Assembly (NCBI GenBank): GCA_041691815.1
Contig: JBEPTZ010000024.1
Span: forward strand, 1-43,782
Source of the DNA: 70-18 sp041691815
Lineage (GTDB): Bacteria > Pseudomonadota > Alphaproteobacteria > Acetobacterales > Acetobacteraceae
Length of the DNA: 43,782 nt
Reading direction: 5' to 3'
Part shown: positions 7,593 to 15,819 of the stretch, piece after piece
Position numbering within the stretch: position 1 is the first letter of the stretch
How the letters are laid out: each line of letters starts with the position of its first letter
Notes under the pieces: model-generated
What the model was told of the DNA's origin: nothing
What the model saw: the letters and a program-made list of their open reading frames with translations, nothing else
The model's database searches: none
Made by a program: the position numbers and the translations under genes

Positions 7593-8204
7593 ATGAGCAT
7601 CGCATTCCTGCTGACCACGCTGATCGTGGTGATCTCACCCGGAACCGGGGTGATCTACACCCTCGCGGCCGGGTTGTCGCGCGGGTGGCGGGCCAGCCTG
7701 GTGGCGGCGCTGGGCTGCACCTTGGGCATATTGCCGCATATCGCGGCTGCGATGCTGGGCCTGGCGGCGGTGCTGCACACCAGCCCGATGGCGTTCGCGA
7801 TGCTGAAATATGCCGGCGTCGGTTACCTGCTGTATCTCGCCTGGGGTGCGCTGCGGCAGAGCGGATCGCTGCGGGTGGAGCGGGTAGCGGACCGGCGGTC
7901 GAACGCGCGGGTGATCCGTGACGCCATCCTGATCAACATCCTGAACCCGAAGCTGGCGGTGTTCTTCATGGCGTTCCTGCCGCAATTCCTGGTGGCGGGC
8001 GACCCGCACCCGATGCTGCGCATGGCGGGGCTGTCGGCGGTGTTCATGGCGACCACCTTCGTGGTGTTCGCGCTGTATGGCGGGTTCGCCTCGGTGATGC
8101 GCGACCAGGTGATGGCGCGGCCGCGGGTGCTGGCCTGGATGCGGCGGATCTTCGCCTCGGCGTTCACCGCGCTGGCGGTGAAACTGGCCTTCGCCTCGCG
8201 GTAG
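7593..8204 (+). CDS. LysE/RhtB family amino-acid exporter
   Basis: This 203-aa membrane protein has about six helices. The family opening is LLTTLIVVISPGTGVIYTLAAGLSRGWRAS, in which the SPGP-like SPGTG loop is visible, and the central segment RDAILINILNPKLAVFFMAFLPQF is diagnostic for RhtB-type exporters. Members export amino acids such as homoserine, threonine, lysine or leucine, and the substrate cannot be assigned here. Co-transcription with a rhodanese opposite cysK makes a sulfur amino acid possible, but this is inference. Its last 41 bases overlap the 3' end of the convergent MFS gene. Confidence 0.87.
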   Translation: MSIAFLLTTLIVVISPGTGVIYTLAAGLSRGWRASLVAALGCTLGILPHIAAAMLGLAAVLHTSPMAFAMLKYAGVGYLLYLAWGALRQSGSLRVERVADRRSNARVIRDAILINILNPKLAVFFMAFLPQFLVAGDPHPMLRMAGLSAVFMATTFVVFALYGGFASVMRDQVMARPRVLAWMRRIFASAFTALAVKLAFASR

Positions 8205-9408
8205 CCGGGGCTGGCTGGTCGCGCGTCTCCGGCATTGCCACCAACAGGAAGAGCGTGGCGGCGATGCCGAGGGCGGTGAGGCTGCCGAAGGCAGCGGTGG
8301 TGCCCCAGTGTTCGGCGATGGTGCCGGCCAGCGCGGTGGACAGCGCCGCGCCGCCGGCGCCGCACAGACCGAACAGGCCGAGGCTCAGATTGTAGCGGCC
8401 GGTGTTGTGGGTGAGGTCGGCGGCGACCAGCGGCACCAGCACGCCGAAGGTGGCGGCGGCGATGCCCTCCAGCAACTGCACCGGCACCAATGCCAGCGGG
8501 TGGCCGATCAGCAGCGCGAACAATCCGGCGCGGACCGGCAGCGAGGCCCAGCCGGCCAGCAGCAGCGGCTTGCGGCCGATGCGCCCGGCAAGATGGCCGA
8601 CCCAGGGCGACAGCAGCGCCACCACGCCCTGCGGCACGATGATGAACACCGCGAACACCACGCCGGAACGGGCGCCGCTGATGCGGGTGAGTTCAGGCGC
8701 CGCGACCGCCAGGATGGCGGCGGAGGAGAGTCCGAACATCGCGATACAGCCGGCGAAGGCCAGCACCCGGCGGTCGCGCAGCAGCGCCAGCGGCGATTCC
8801 TGGGCTTTCGGCGGGCGGGCGACCACGTCCTGTTCGCCGCGGCGCTTGCGGGGTGCGCTGTGGCGCAGCGCCCAGATCGCCGGGATCGCCAGCACCGCCG
8901 CCAGGATGAACACCGCGCGCTGGCCGAGCAGCAGCGCGCCGCCGCCCATCGCACCGGCGGCCAGCGCGCTGCCGATCGAGGCGAAGCGGGCGTTGCGGCC
9001 GAGGCGTTCGCCGAGCGCCGGCTTGCCGACCAGCGCCAGGCTGAGGGCGGCGATCGAGGGCGCCAATATCGCAGCCGCCGCCGCCTGCACGATCAGCGCC
9101 AGGGTGACCGGCACCGGCCAGGGCAGGGCGGCCAGCACCGCCGCGGCGAGGCCGAGCGCGCCGATGGCGCCGGTGAGCAGGCAGCGCCGCCGCTGCGAGG
9201 CATCGACCAGCGCGCCGCCCGGCACCTGAAACACCATCAGCGCCACGGTCTGCGCACTCAACACCAGGCCGATGCCGGCCTGGCCCCAGGCCTCGCTGGC
9301 CAGATAGAGCGGCACGAAGGCGCCGAAGCCGGTCTGCATCGCGGCGGCCAGGCCGGTGAAGCAGTCCAGGCCATGCCCGGCACGGCGGCGGACGCGGGAT
9401 TCAGACAT
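8164..9408 (-). CDS. MFS transporter
   Basis: This 414-aa major facilitator has about 12 predicted helices. Its two halves are joined by a basic loop (RHSAPRKRRGEQDVVARPPKAQESP). MFS loop motifs include GALVDASQRRRCLL after helix 2 and GHLAGRIGRKPLLL in the second half. The substrate is unknown; the drug- or metabolite-efflux branch is plausible. The 3' end overlaps the exporter gene by 41 bases, so the last 13 or so codons are read on both strands. No ribosome site precedes the start at 9408, and the dispersed repeat begins only nine bases upstream, so its expression signal must lie in or beyond the repeat. Confidence 0.85.
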   Translation of the reverse strand: MSESRVRRRAGHGLDCFTGLAAAMQTGFGAFVPLYLASEAWGQAGIGLVLSAQTVALMVFQVPGGALVDASQRRRCLLTGAIGALGLAAAVLAALPWPVPVTLALIVQAAAAAILAPSIAALSLALVGKPALGERLGRNARFASIGSALAAGAMGGGALLLGQRAVFILAAVLAIPAIWALRHSAPRKRRGEQDVVARPPKAQESPLALLRDRRVLAFAGCIAMFGLSSAAILAVAAPELTRISGARSGVVFAVFIIVPQGVVALLSPWVGHLAGRIGRKPLLLAGWASLPVRAGLFALLIGHPLALVPVQLLEGIAAATFGVLVPLVAADLTHNTGRYNLSLGLFGLCGAGGAALSTALAGTIAEHWGTTAAFGSLTALGIAATLFLLVAMPETRDQPAPATARRRPVSPPAR

Positions 9409-9417
9409 CAGGGAAGC

Positions 9418-9541
9418 AGTTCTTTTTTTGGAAAAAAAGAACCAAAAAAACTATTCGCCTCGCAACAATGGAGTGGTGGAGGGTGGCGAGTCTCCAATGG
9501 ATAAAAAGTTTTTTTGCTTCTTTTTGTTCACAAAAAGAAGA
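9418..9541 (+). repeat. Dispersed composite palindromic repeat, copy 2
   Basis: The left hairpin is GTTCTTTTTTT (9419-9429) facing AAAAAAAGAAC (9432-9442). The right hairpin is CTTCTTTTTGT (9517-9527) facing ACAAAAAGAAG (9530-9540). Inner arms near 9443-9452 (A7 then CTAT) and 9499-9515 (GGATAAAAAG then T7) can close the centre. It fills almost all of the 153 bases between the 3' end of the ABC-F gene and the start of the MFS gene, both on the minus strand. The centre differs from copies 1 and 3 by several substitutions. Confidence 0.85.
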
Positions 9542-9561
9542 ATCTTCCTTTTGTGCTTCGT

Positions 9562-11355
9562 TCACCTGCCTTCGACTTCCTCGCGCAACATTTCCAATTC
9601 CAGCCAGCGTTCCTCGGCTTCCTCCAGGGCGGCTTCGGCCTCGGCGAGGGCGTCGGAGGTGCGAGTGAAGCGGGCCGGGTTGCTGGTGTAAAGGGCGGGG
9701 TCGGCGAGGGTGGCGTGGTGGCGGGTGATGTCGGCTTGTAGCGCCTCGATGCGGGCGGGCAGGGATTGCAGCGCGTGCTTGTCCTTGAAGGTAAGTTTCT
9801 GGGCGGTTTGGCGGGGCTGCTGGGGGGTGGCGGTGGGGCGGGGTTTCGCCTCCTGGCGGGGTGGCGGTGGGGTGCGTTGGGCGAGCATGTCGGTGTAGCC
9901 GCCGGCGTAGTCGATCCAGGTGCCGTCGCCTTCGGCGTTGATGATGCTGGTGGCGACGCGGTCGAGGAAGTCGCGGTCGTGGCTGACCAGCAGCACGGTG
10001 CCGGGGTAGTCGGCGAGCAGTTCCTGCAGCAGCTCCAGGGTTTCCAGGTCGAGGTCGTTGGTGGGTTCGTCGAGCACCAGCAGGTTGCTGGGGCGGGCCA
10101 GCGCGACGGCCAGGGTGAGGCGGCCGCGCTCGCCGCCGGACAGCACGCCGACCGGGGTGCGGGCCTGCTCGGGGGCGAACAGGAAGTCTTTCATGTAGCC
10201 CATGACGTGGCGCTGCTGGCCGTTGACGGTGACCATGTCGCCACGGCCGCCGGTGAGGGTGTCGGCCAGGGTGGTGTCGGGGTCCAGGCTGTCGCGGCGC
10301 TGGTCCAGCGTGACCATCTGCCAGGCGGCGCCGAGGCGGATTTCGCCGGAATCGGGGGCCATCTGGCCGGTCAGCAGATTCAGCAGCGTGGTTTTGCCGG
10401 CGCCGTTGGGGCCGACGATGCCGACCCGGTCGCCGCGCAGCACGCGGGTGGAGAAGTTTTTCAGGATCGGGCGGGAACCAAATGATTTTGTGACATTTTC
10501 GGCGACCATGACGAGACGGCCGGAGATCTCGACATCGCCGGCGACCAGCTTGGCGGCGGCGGCCGGGCCGCGCGCCTGGCGGCGTTTGCCGCGCAGATCG
10601 TGCAGGGCGGCGAGCCGGCGGACGTTGCGCTTGCGCCGGGCGGTGACGCCGTAGCGCAGCCAGTCCTCCTCCATCACCAGCTTGCGGCCGAGCTTGTGGC
10701 GGTCGCGTTCCTCCTGCTCCAGCACCTCGTCGCGCCAGGATTCGAAATGCGCGAAGCCGCGTTCGAGTCGGCGGGTTTCGCCGCGATCGAGCCAGACGAT
10801 GGCGCGGGACAGCGATTCCAGCAGGCGGCGGTCGTGGCTGATCAGCACCATGGCGCAGCGCAGCGAGGCAAGCTCGGATTCCAGCCAGGTGATGGCCGGC
10901 AGGTCGAGATGGTTGGTCGGCTCGTCGAGCAGCAGGATATCGGGGGAGGGGGCCAGGGCGCGGGCCAGGGCGGCGCGGCGGGCCTCGCCGCCGGAGAGGT
11001 GGGCGGGGTCCTCGCGGCCGGTGAGGCCGAACTGGGCGAGCAGATAGGTGGCGCGGTGGTGATCGTCGCCGGCGCCGAGGCCGGCCTCGACATAGGCGAG
11101 GGTGGAGGCGAAGCCGGCCATGTCCGGCTCCTGCGGCAAATAGCGGACGGTGGCGCCGGGCTGGATGAAGACGGTGCCGGCATCAGGCTGGAGCAGGCCG
11201 GCGGCGATGCGCAGCAGGGTGGACTTGCCGGAGCCGTTGCGGCCGACCAGGCAGACCCGCTCGCCGGCGCCGACCGCGATCTCGGCGCCATCCAGCAGCG
11301 GGGCGGAACCAAGCGTGATGCGAATGTTCTGGAGGTGTAGCAGAGGGGGCGCCAT
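9562..11355 (-). CDS. uup: ABC-F family ATPase, Uup type
   Basis: This 597-aa protein has two ABC domains in one chain and no membrane segments. The first has Walker A GRNGSGKST, signature LSGGEARRAALARAL and Walker B LLLDEPTNHLDL. The second has GPNGAGKTT, LSGGERGRLTLAVAL and LVLDEPTNDLDL. The linker between them is charged. After the second domain come a Pro-rich spacer (TPPPPRQEAKPRPTATPQQPRQ) and a C-terminal coiled coil starting KLTFKDKHALQSLPARIEALQ, which is characteristic of Uup. The segment GYMKDFLFAPEQARTPVGVLSGGERG also fits Uup. Uup-type proteins act on ribosomes or branched DNA intermediates and affect precise transposon excision. The gene stands alone, with a repeat copy at its 3' end. 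Confidence 0.88.
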   Translation of the reverse strand: MAPPLLHLQNIRITLGSAPLLDGAEIAVGAGERVCLVGRNGSGKSTLLRIAAGLLQPDAGTVFIQPGATVRYLPQEPDMAGFASTLAYVEAGLGAGDDHHRATYLLAQFGLTGREDPAHLSGGEARRAALARALAPSPDILLLDEPTNHLDLPAITWLESELASLRCAMVLISHDRRLLESLSRAIVWLDRGETRRLERGFAHFESWRDEVLEQEERDRHKLGRKLVMEEDWLRYGVTARRKRNVRRLAALHDLRGKRRQARGPAAAAKLVAGDVEISGRLVMVAENVTKSFGSRPILKNFSTRVLRGDRVGIVGPNGAGKTTLLNLLTGQMAPDSGEIRLGAAWQMVTLDQRRDSLDPDTTLADTLTGGRGDMVTVNGQQRHVMGYMKDFLFAPEQARTPVGVLSGGERGRLTLAVALARPSNLLVLDEPTNDLDLETLELLQELLADYPGTVLLVSHDRDFLDRVATSIINAEGDGTWIDYAGGYTDMLAQRTPPPPRQEAKPRPTATPQQPRQTAQKLTFKDKHALQSLPARIEALQADITRHHATLADPALYTSNPARFTRTSDALAEAEAALEEAEERWLELEMLREEVEGR

Positions 11356-11455
11356 CAGGCTGAACTAGCACAATCCCGGCGCGAAGTTGCAGGGCCTGAA
11401 AGAAATTTATTGATACATCCCTTGCCTATGCGCGCGCGGCGAGGCAGGCTCGGCA

Positions 11456-11509
11456 CAGCAGCATGTCACATGCTGTTGCAAATGGCTTGTCCGGCGGCTT
11501 CGCTGCCGG
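11456..11509 (+). promoter_or_regulatory. Two dyads in the leader of the liv-type operon
   Basis: A 23-base dyad at 11456-11478 has arms CAGCAGCATG and CATGCTGTTG around TCA, with one mismatch, and could be an operator or a hairpin. A second, GC-rich hairpin lies at 11491-11509 (CCGGCGGC, loop TTC, GCTGCCGG, one mismatch), 32 bases before the substrate-binding-protein start. No T run follows the second hairpin, so it is not a classical intrinsic terminator. Which regulator, if any, binds the first dyad is unknown. Confidence 0.4.
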
Positions 11510-11541
11510 GGACCGACAACGACAATAAGGGAGAGCAGCAT

Positions 11542-12786
11542 ATGATTACCCGCCGTTCCACTTTCAAGGCCGCCGCCGGTGTGGCTGCCGCCGCCGCACT
11601 GGGGCTGCCGCAGCACGCGCTGGCGGCCGACAAGATCCTCAAGGTCGGCAACGACAACTCATTCACCGGCGCCGACGCCCAGGCCGCGGTGCGTATCGCC
11701 AACGCGGTGCATATGGCGTTCGACGAGGCCAATGCCGACAACGCGGTGCCCGGCTACAAGTGGGTGGTCGAGAATTTCGACGACGCGACCGCGACTGCCG
11801 GCCAGTATGACCCGGCGCAGGGCGCGATCAACGCCCGCAAGATGGTCTCCGACCCCTCGATCGTCGCAGCACTTGGCCCGTCGATGTCCGGCGTCGGCAA
11901 GGCGATGTCGCCGATCCTGTCGATGGGCGATCTGGCGATCATCACCATGGCCTCGACCAACCCGGATATCACCGACCCGAAATTCGCCCGGCAATACCGG
12001 CCGAAGGGCAAGGCGATCTATTTCCGCACGGTGACCACCGACGCCTATCAGGGCCCGAACATGGCCAACTACATGATCGAGGTGCTGAAGGCCAAGTCGA
12101 TCTACATCCTCGACGATTCCGGCGCCTATGGCGTGGGCATGGCCGACGCGTTCGAGGCGCAGGCGAAGAAGAAGGGCTGCAACATCATGGGCCGCGACCG
12201 GCTCGACCCCAAGGCGGCCGATTACACCGCGGTGCTGACCAAGATCAAGGCGCTGAACCCGGACGCGCTGTATTACGGCGGCGTGGGCCAGGCGGGGACC
12301 AAGCTGGCCAAGCAGGCCTATGACATCATCCCCAAGATGATCAAGGCCGGCGGCGACGGGATGGTGAGTGCGGACGTGCTGCAGGGTGCCGGCTTCCCGG
12401 CGGTGCAGGGTTGGTATGCCACCCAGGCGAGCCCGCATGTTGCCGGCAGCAGCGACCCGAAGGTGGTGGCGTTCACCAAGAAGTACTTCGACACCTACAA
12501 GATGTATCCGGACGACTACTCGATCACCGCCTATGACGCGGCGCTGGCGATCATCGCATCGGCGAAGAAGGTCAACGCCGAGGGCAAGCCGGTGACCCGT
12601 TCGGCGATCCGCGACATGCTGGAGAAGATCGAGGTGCCGAGCCTGCAGGGGCTGGTGTCGTTCGACGCCAACGGCGACATCAAGGACCATACGGTGTCGG
12701 TGTTCCAGATCGAGAAGGACGACAAGTTCCCGCTGAACGATCCTGGCAAGCAGTACGCGTATCGGGGGGTGGCGCCTCAGTCCTGA
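11542..12786 (+). CDS. ABC transporter substrate-binding protein, branched-chain amino-acid type (LivK-like)
   Basis: This 414-aa periplasmic type-I binding protein begins with a Tat-like signal, MITRRSTFKAAAGVAAAAALGLPQHALAADK, with RR-S-T-F-K and an AxA cleavage site near residue 28. The mature part opens with KVGNDNSFTGADAQAAVRI and shows the Peripla_BP_6 features GAINARKMVSDPSIVAALGPSMSG and YYGGVGQAGTKLAKQA. The family binds branched-chain amino acids, amides or aromatic acids; the ligand is not assignable here. The start at 11542 follows AAGGGAGAGC and opens a five-part importer operon (binding protein, LivH, LivM-LivG fusion, LivF). Confidence 0.9.
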   Translation: MITRRSTFKAAAGVAAAAALGLPQHALAADKILKVGNDNSFTGADAQAAVRIANAVHMAFDEANADNAVPGYKWVVENFDDATATAGQYDPAQGAINARKMVSDPSIVAALGPSMSGVGKAMSPILSMGDLAIITMASTNPDITDPKFARQYRPKGKAIYFRTVTTDAYQGPNMANYMIEVLKAKSIYILDDSGAYGVGMADAFEAQAKKKGCNIMGRDRLDPKAADYTAVLTKIKALNPDALYYGGVGQAGTKLAKQAYDIIPKMIKAGGDGMVSADVLQGAGFPAVQGWYATQASPHVAGSSDPKVVAFTKKYFDTYKMYPDDYSITAYDAALAIIASAKKVNAEGKPVTRSAIRDMLEKIEVPSLQGLVSFDANGDIKDHTVSVFQIEKDDKFPLNDPGKQYAYRGVAPQS

Positions 12787-12819
12787 TCGGATCCAGGTGA
12801 CAGGACGAGGAACAGATAT

Positions 12820-13749
12820 ATGACAGTCTACGATCTTGCATTGCAGCAGTTGATCAACGGGGTCAGTCTCGGCTCAATGTATGCCTTGCTCGCACTTGGG
12901 TTTACCCTGGTGTACGGCATTCTGGAGTTGATCAATTTTTCGCACTTCAACGTGTTCATGGTGGGCAGCTTCGTCGCCTTCTATGTGTTGGAGGGGTTCG
13001 GCGTGGTGGGGCAGAACACCATCATGACCGGGCTGCCGCTGGTGGGGGTGCTGCTGGCCGCACTTGCGGTCACCATGCTGGTCACCGGCGGGATCGGGAT
13101 TGGGATCGAGCGGTTTCTGCTGCGGCCGCTCCGCTCGGTGAAGGGACCGGCGGCGATGATCCTGACCATCGGCGTGTCGTATGTGCTGTTCAATATCATC
13201 GTCCTGGGGGCGGGGGCGGATTCGAAGAACTTTCCGAATCCGCTGCCGCCCATCGCCTTCACCTTCGGCGAGGTGGTGCTGCGGATGCGGGAGATCCTGA
13301 TCTGGATCATCTCGCTGGTGCTGATGGGCGGGCTGACCTACTTCGTCGGCTATACCAAGCTGGGCAAGGCGATGCGCGCCACCGCCCAGGACCCGGAGGC
13401 CGCCCGGATGATGGGCATCGAGGTCGATCGGGTGATCATGATGGCGTTCTTCCTCGGCTCGGCACTGGCCGGGGCGGGGGGGATGATCTTCGGGCTGTAC
13501 TATAACTACACCAGCTTCATGATCGGCTTCAGCGCCGGGCTGCGGGCATTCACCGCGGCGGTGCTGGGCGGCATCGGCAATGTGCCGGGCGCCATGCTGG
13601 GCGGGATGCTGATCGGGCTGATCGAGGCGTTCTCCGGCGCGTTCATCGCCACCGCCTGGACCGATGTGATCATCTTCTCGCTGCTGGTGCTGGTGCTGGT
13701 GTTCCGACCGAACGGGCTGCTGGGGCGCATGGCGCCCGACAAGTCGTAG
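12820..13749 (+). CDS. livH: Branched-chain amino-acid ABC transporter permease, LivH type
   Basis: This 309-aa inner-membrane permease has about eight helices. It opens LALQQLINGVSLGSMYALLALGFTLVYGILELINFSH, the standard LivH start, and carries the EAA-like loop GKAMRATAQDPEAARMMGI and the later FTAAVLGGIGNVPGAMLGGMLIGLIEAF. It pairs with the LivM half of the next gene to form the translocation pore. The ATG follows an ACGAGGAACAG site 33 bases after the binding-protein stop, and the fused permease/ATPase gene starts 12 bases after its own stop. Confidence 0.92.
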   Translation: MTVYDLALQQLINGVSLGSMYALLALGFTLVYGILELINFSHFNVFMVGSFVAFYVLEGFGVVGQNTIMTGLPLVGVLLAALAVTMLVTGGIGIGIERFLLRPLRSVKGPAAMILTIGVSYVLFNIIVLGAGADSKNFPNPLPPIAFTFGEVVLRMREILIWIISLVLMGGLTYFVGYTKLGKAMRATAQDPEAARMMGIEVDRVIMMAFFLGSALAGAGGMIFGLYYNYTSFMIGFSAGLRAFTAAVLGGIGNVPGAMLGGMLIGLIEAFSGAFIATAWTDVIIFSLLVLVLVFRPNGLLGRMAPDKS

Positions 13750-13761
13750 GGGGGGACAGCG

Positions 13762-15819
13762 ATGTATAGCGCAACAATGCAGATGCTGGGCCGCCCGTTC
13801 GCCAATATTCCGCCGAAGGCGCGGCAGGCGCTGGGGCTGGTGACGCTGGCGGTGGTGCTGCTGCTGTTTCCCTACTTCCACAACAACGATGCCGATATCG
13901 CCTCGATGGCCAATGCCGGCGCCTATGTGGCGCTGGCGCTGGGGCTGAATATCGTGGTCGGGTTCGCCGGCCTGCTCGATCTTGGCTATGCGGCGTTCTT
14001 CGCGATCGGGGTGTACTATTACGGGGTGTTCACCGCCTATCAGGTGATGCCGGTCTGGAGCAGCGGCTGGGCGCCGCTTGCCGCGGTGGGGCTGGTGGAG
14101 AAGATCAACCAGGGCGGCCCCGACCTGGTGCATTTCACTCTCAGTTTCTGGCTGGCGCTGCCGACCGCGGCACTGGTGACGTCGTTTTTCGGGGTGTGTT
14201 TCGGTGCGCCGACCTTGCGGTTGCGCGGTGACTACCTGGCGATCGTGACCCTCGGTTTCGGCGAGATCGTGCCGATCGTGTTCCGCAATTCCGACAGCAT
14301 CACCAATGGTGCGGCGGGGTTGAACGGGGTGGCCTCGCCGTCGATCTTCGGCTTCGATTTCGGGGTTGATGCGACGCCGTATTACTATGTCGGGCTGTTT
14401 CTGGTGGCGCTGCTGATCTACGTGTCGATCCGATTGCGGGACGGGCGGGTCGGGCGAGCGTGGATGGCGATCCGCGAGGATGAGACGGCGGCCAGCACGA
14501 TGGGCGTCAACCTGGTGAACTACAAGCTGCTGGCCTTTGCGATCGGCGCCGGGTTCGCGGGGATGACCGGGGTCTACTATGTCGCGATCCTGCAGACCGC
14601 CACGCCGGATATGTTCAACTTCAACGTCTCGGCGATGTTGCTGGTGATGGTGGTGCTGGGCGGCATGGGCAGCGTGTGGGGCGTCGTGGTCGGCGCGTTC
14701 CTGTTGCAGATCATGCAGTCGTGGCTGCTGCCGGACCTGAACTGGATGCTGCACAGCATTGGCGAGTTGGTTGGCAGCGTCTGGCTGCAGAATGTCGACA
14801 TGGTGAAGTCGACCCAGCTGATCTTCGGCGTGATCCTGGTGTTCATGATGCTGTTCCGGCGCGACGGGCTGATCCCGGCGACGCGCAAGACGCCGCCGCT
14901 GGATATGATCCAGCAGGCGGCGCAGGTGCAGCGTGGCGGCTTCGTCGGCATGGAGAAGATCGGCCGCTGGGAGCAGCGCTCCGGCAATGCGCTGGAAGTG
15001 AAGGACGTGACGGTCAGGTTCGGCGGCCTGACGGCACTGGACCGCGTGAACATCGTGGTGCCCGAGGGCGGCGTGGTGGCGGTGATCGGGCCGAACGGCT
15101 CGGGCAAGTCGACGCTGTTCAACGTGATCACCGGGCTCGTGCCGGCGGATGGCGGCTCGATCCTGTTCCAGGGTGCGGAGTTGCTGGGGCTGGCGCCGCA
15201 CACCATTCTGGAGAAGGGAGTGGCGCGGACGTTCCAGAACATCCGGCTGTTCCCCAACCTGACGGTGCTGGAGAACGTGCTGATCGGCCAGCATGCGCGG
15301 CTGAAGACCGGGCCGCTCGGCGCGGTGCTGATGTCGCCGGCCGGGGCGGCGGAGGAAAAGCGTGCCCGGCAATGGGCGGTGGATATCATCGGGCTGTTCG
15401 GCAACCGGCTGGCGCCGCGGCTCGCGCAGACGGTGCTGGGGCTGTCGTACGCCAACCGGCGCCGGGTGGAGATTGCCCGGGCGCTGGCTTCGCGGCCCAA
15501 GATTCTGCTGCTGGACGAACCGACCGCCGGGATGAACCCCAACGAGACGCTGGAACTGGCAGAGCAGATCAAGAGCCTGCACGATCTTGGCCTCACCATC
15601 CTGTTGATCGAGCACAAGCTGGATGTGGTGACGCGGCTGGCGCAGAACGTGGTGGTGCTGGACCATGGCGAGAAGATCGCCGAGGGGCCGGCGGATGTGG
15701 TGCGGCAGGACGAGGAGGTGCTGCGCGCCTATCTCGGCCGGGCCGGGCGGGAGCATGTGGCGGCGGTGCACGCCAAGGCTGCGGAAACGACGGTGGCCGA
15801 AGGAACTGGAGATGCTTGA
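13762..15819 (+). CDS. LivM-LivG fusion: permease plus ATP-binding protein in one chain
   Basis: This is a 685-aa fusion. Residues 1-370 are a LivM permease with about ten helices, including ALGLNIVVGFAGLLDLGYAAFFAIGVYYYG and the coupling loop GRAWMAIREDETAASTMGVN. A linker of about 35 residues (370-408) follows. Residues 410-665 are a LivG ATPase, with Walker A GPNGSGKST at 443-451, RTFQNIRLF near 489-497, the LivG-style signature LSYANRRRVEIARAL at 561-575, and Walker B ILLLDEPTAG with DEP at 585-587. LivM and LivG are normally separate. The frame is uninterrupted, both halves look complete, and LivH and LivF flank it, so this is a true fusion. A GGGGGGAC site precedes the start; LivF begins inside its 3' end. 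Confidence 0.9.
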   Translation: MYSATMQMLGRPFANIPPKARQALGLVTLAVVLLLFPYFHNNDADIASMANAGAYVALALGLNIVVGFAGLLDLGYAAFFAIGVYYYGVFTAYQVMPVWSSGWAPLAAVGLVEKINQGGPDLVHFTLSFWLALPTAALVTSFFGVCFGAPTLRLRGDYLAIVTLGFGEIVPIVFRNSDSITNGAAGLNGVASPSIFGFDFGVDATPYYYVGLFLVALLIYVSIRLRDGRVGRAWMAIREDETAASTMGVNLVNYKLLAFAIGAGFAGMTGVYYVAILQTATPDMFNFNVSAMLLVMVVLGGMGSVWGVVVGAFLLQIMQSWLLPDLNWMLHSIGELVGSVWLQNVDMVKSTQLIFGVILVFMMLFRRDGLIPATRKTPPLDMIQQAAQVQRGGFVGMEKIGRWEQRSGNALEVKDVTVRFGGLTALDRVNIVVPEGGVVAVIGPNGSGKSTLFNVITGLVPADGGSILFQGAELLGLAPHTILEKGVARTFQNIRLFPNLTVLENVLIGQHARLKTGPLGAVLMSPAGAAEEKRARQWAVDIIGLFGNRLAPRLAQTVLGLSYANRRRVEIARALASRPKILLLDEPTAGMNPNETLELAEQIKSLHDLGLTILLIEHKLDVVTRLAQNVVVLDHGEKIAEGPADVVRQDEEVLRAYLGRAGREHVAAVHAKAAETTVAEGTGDA

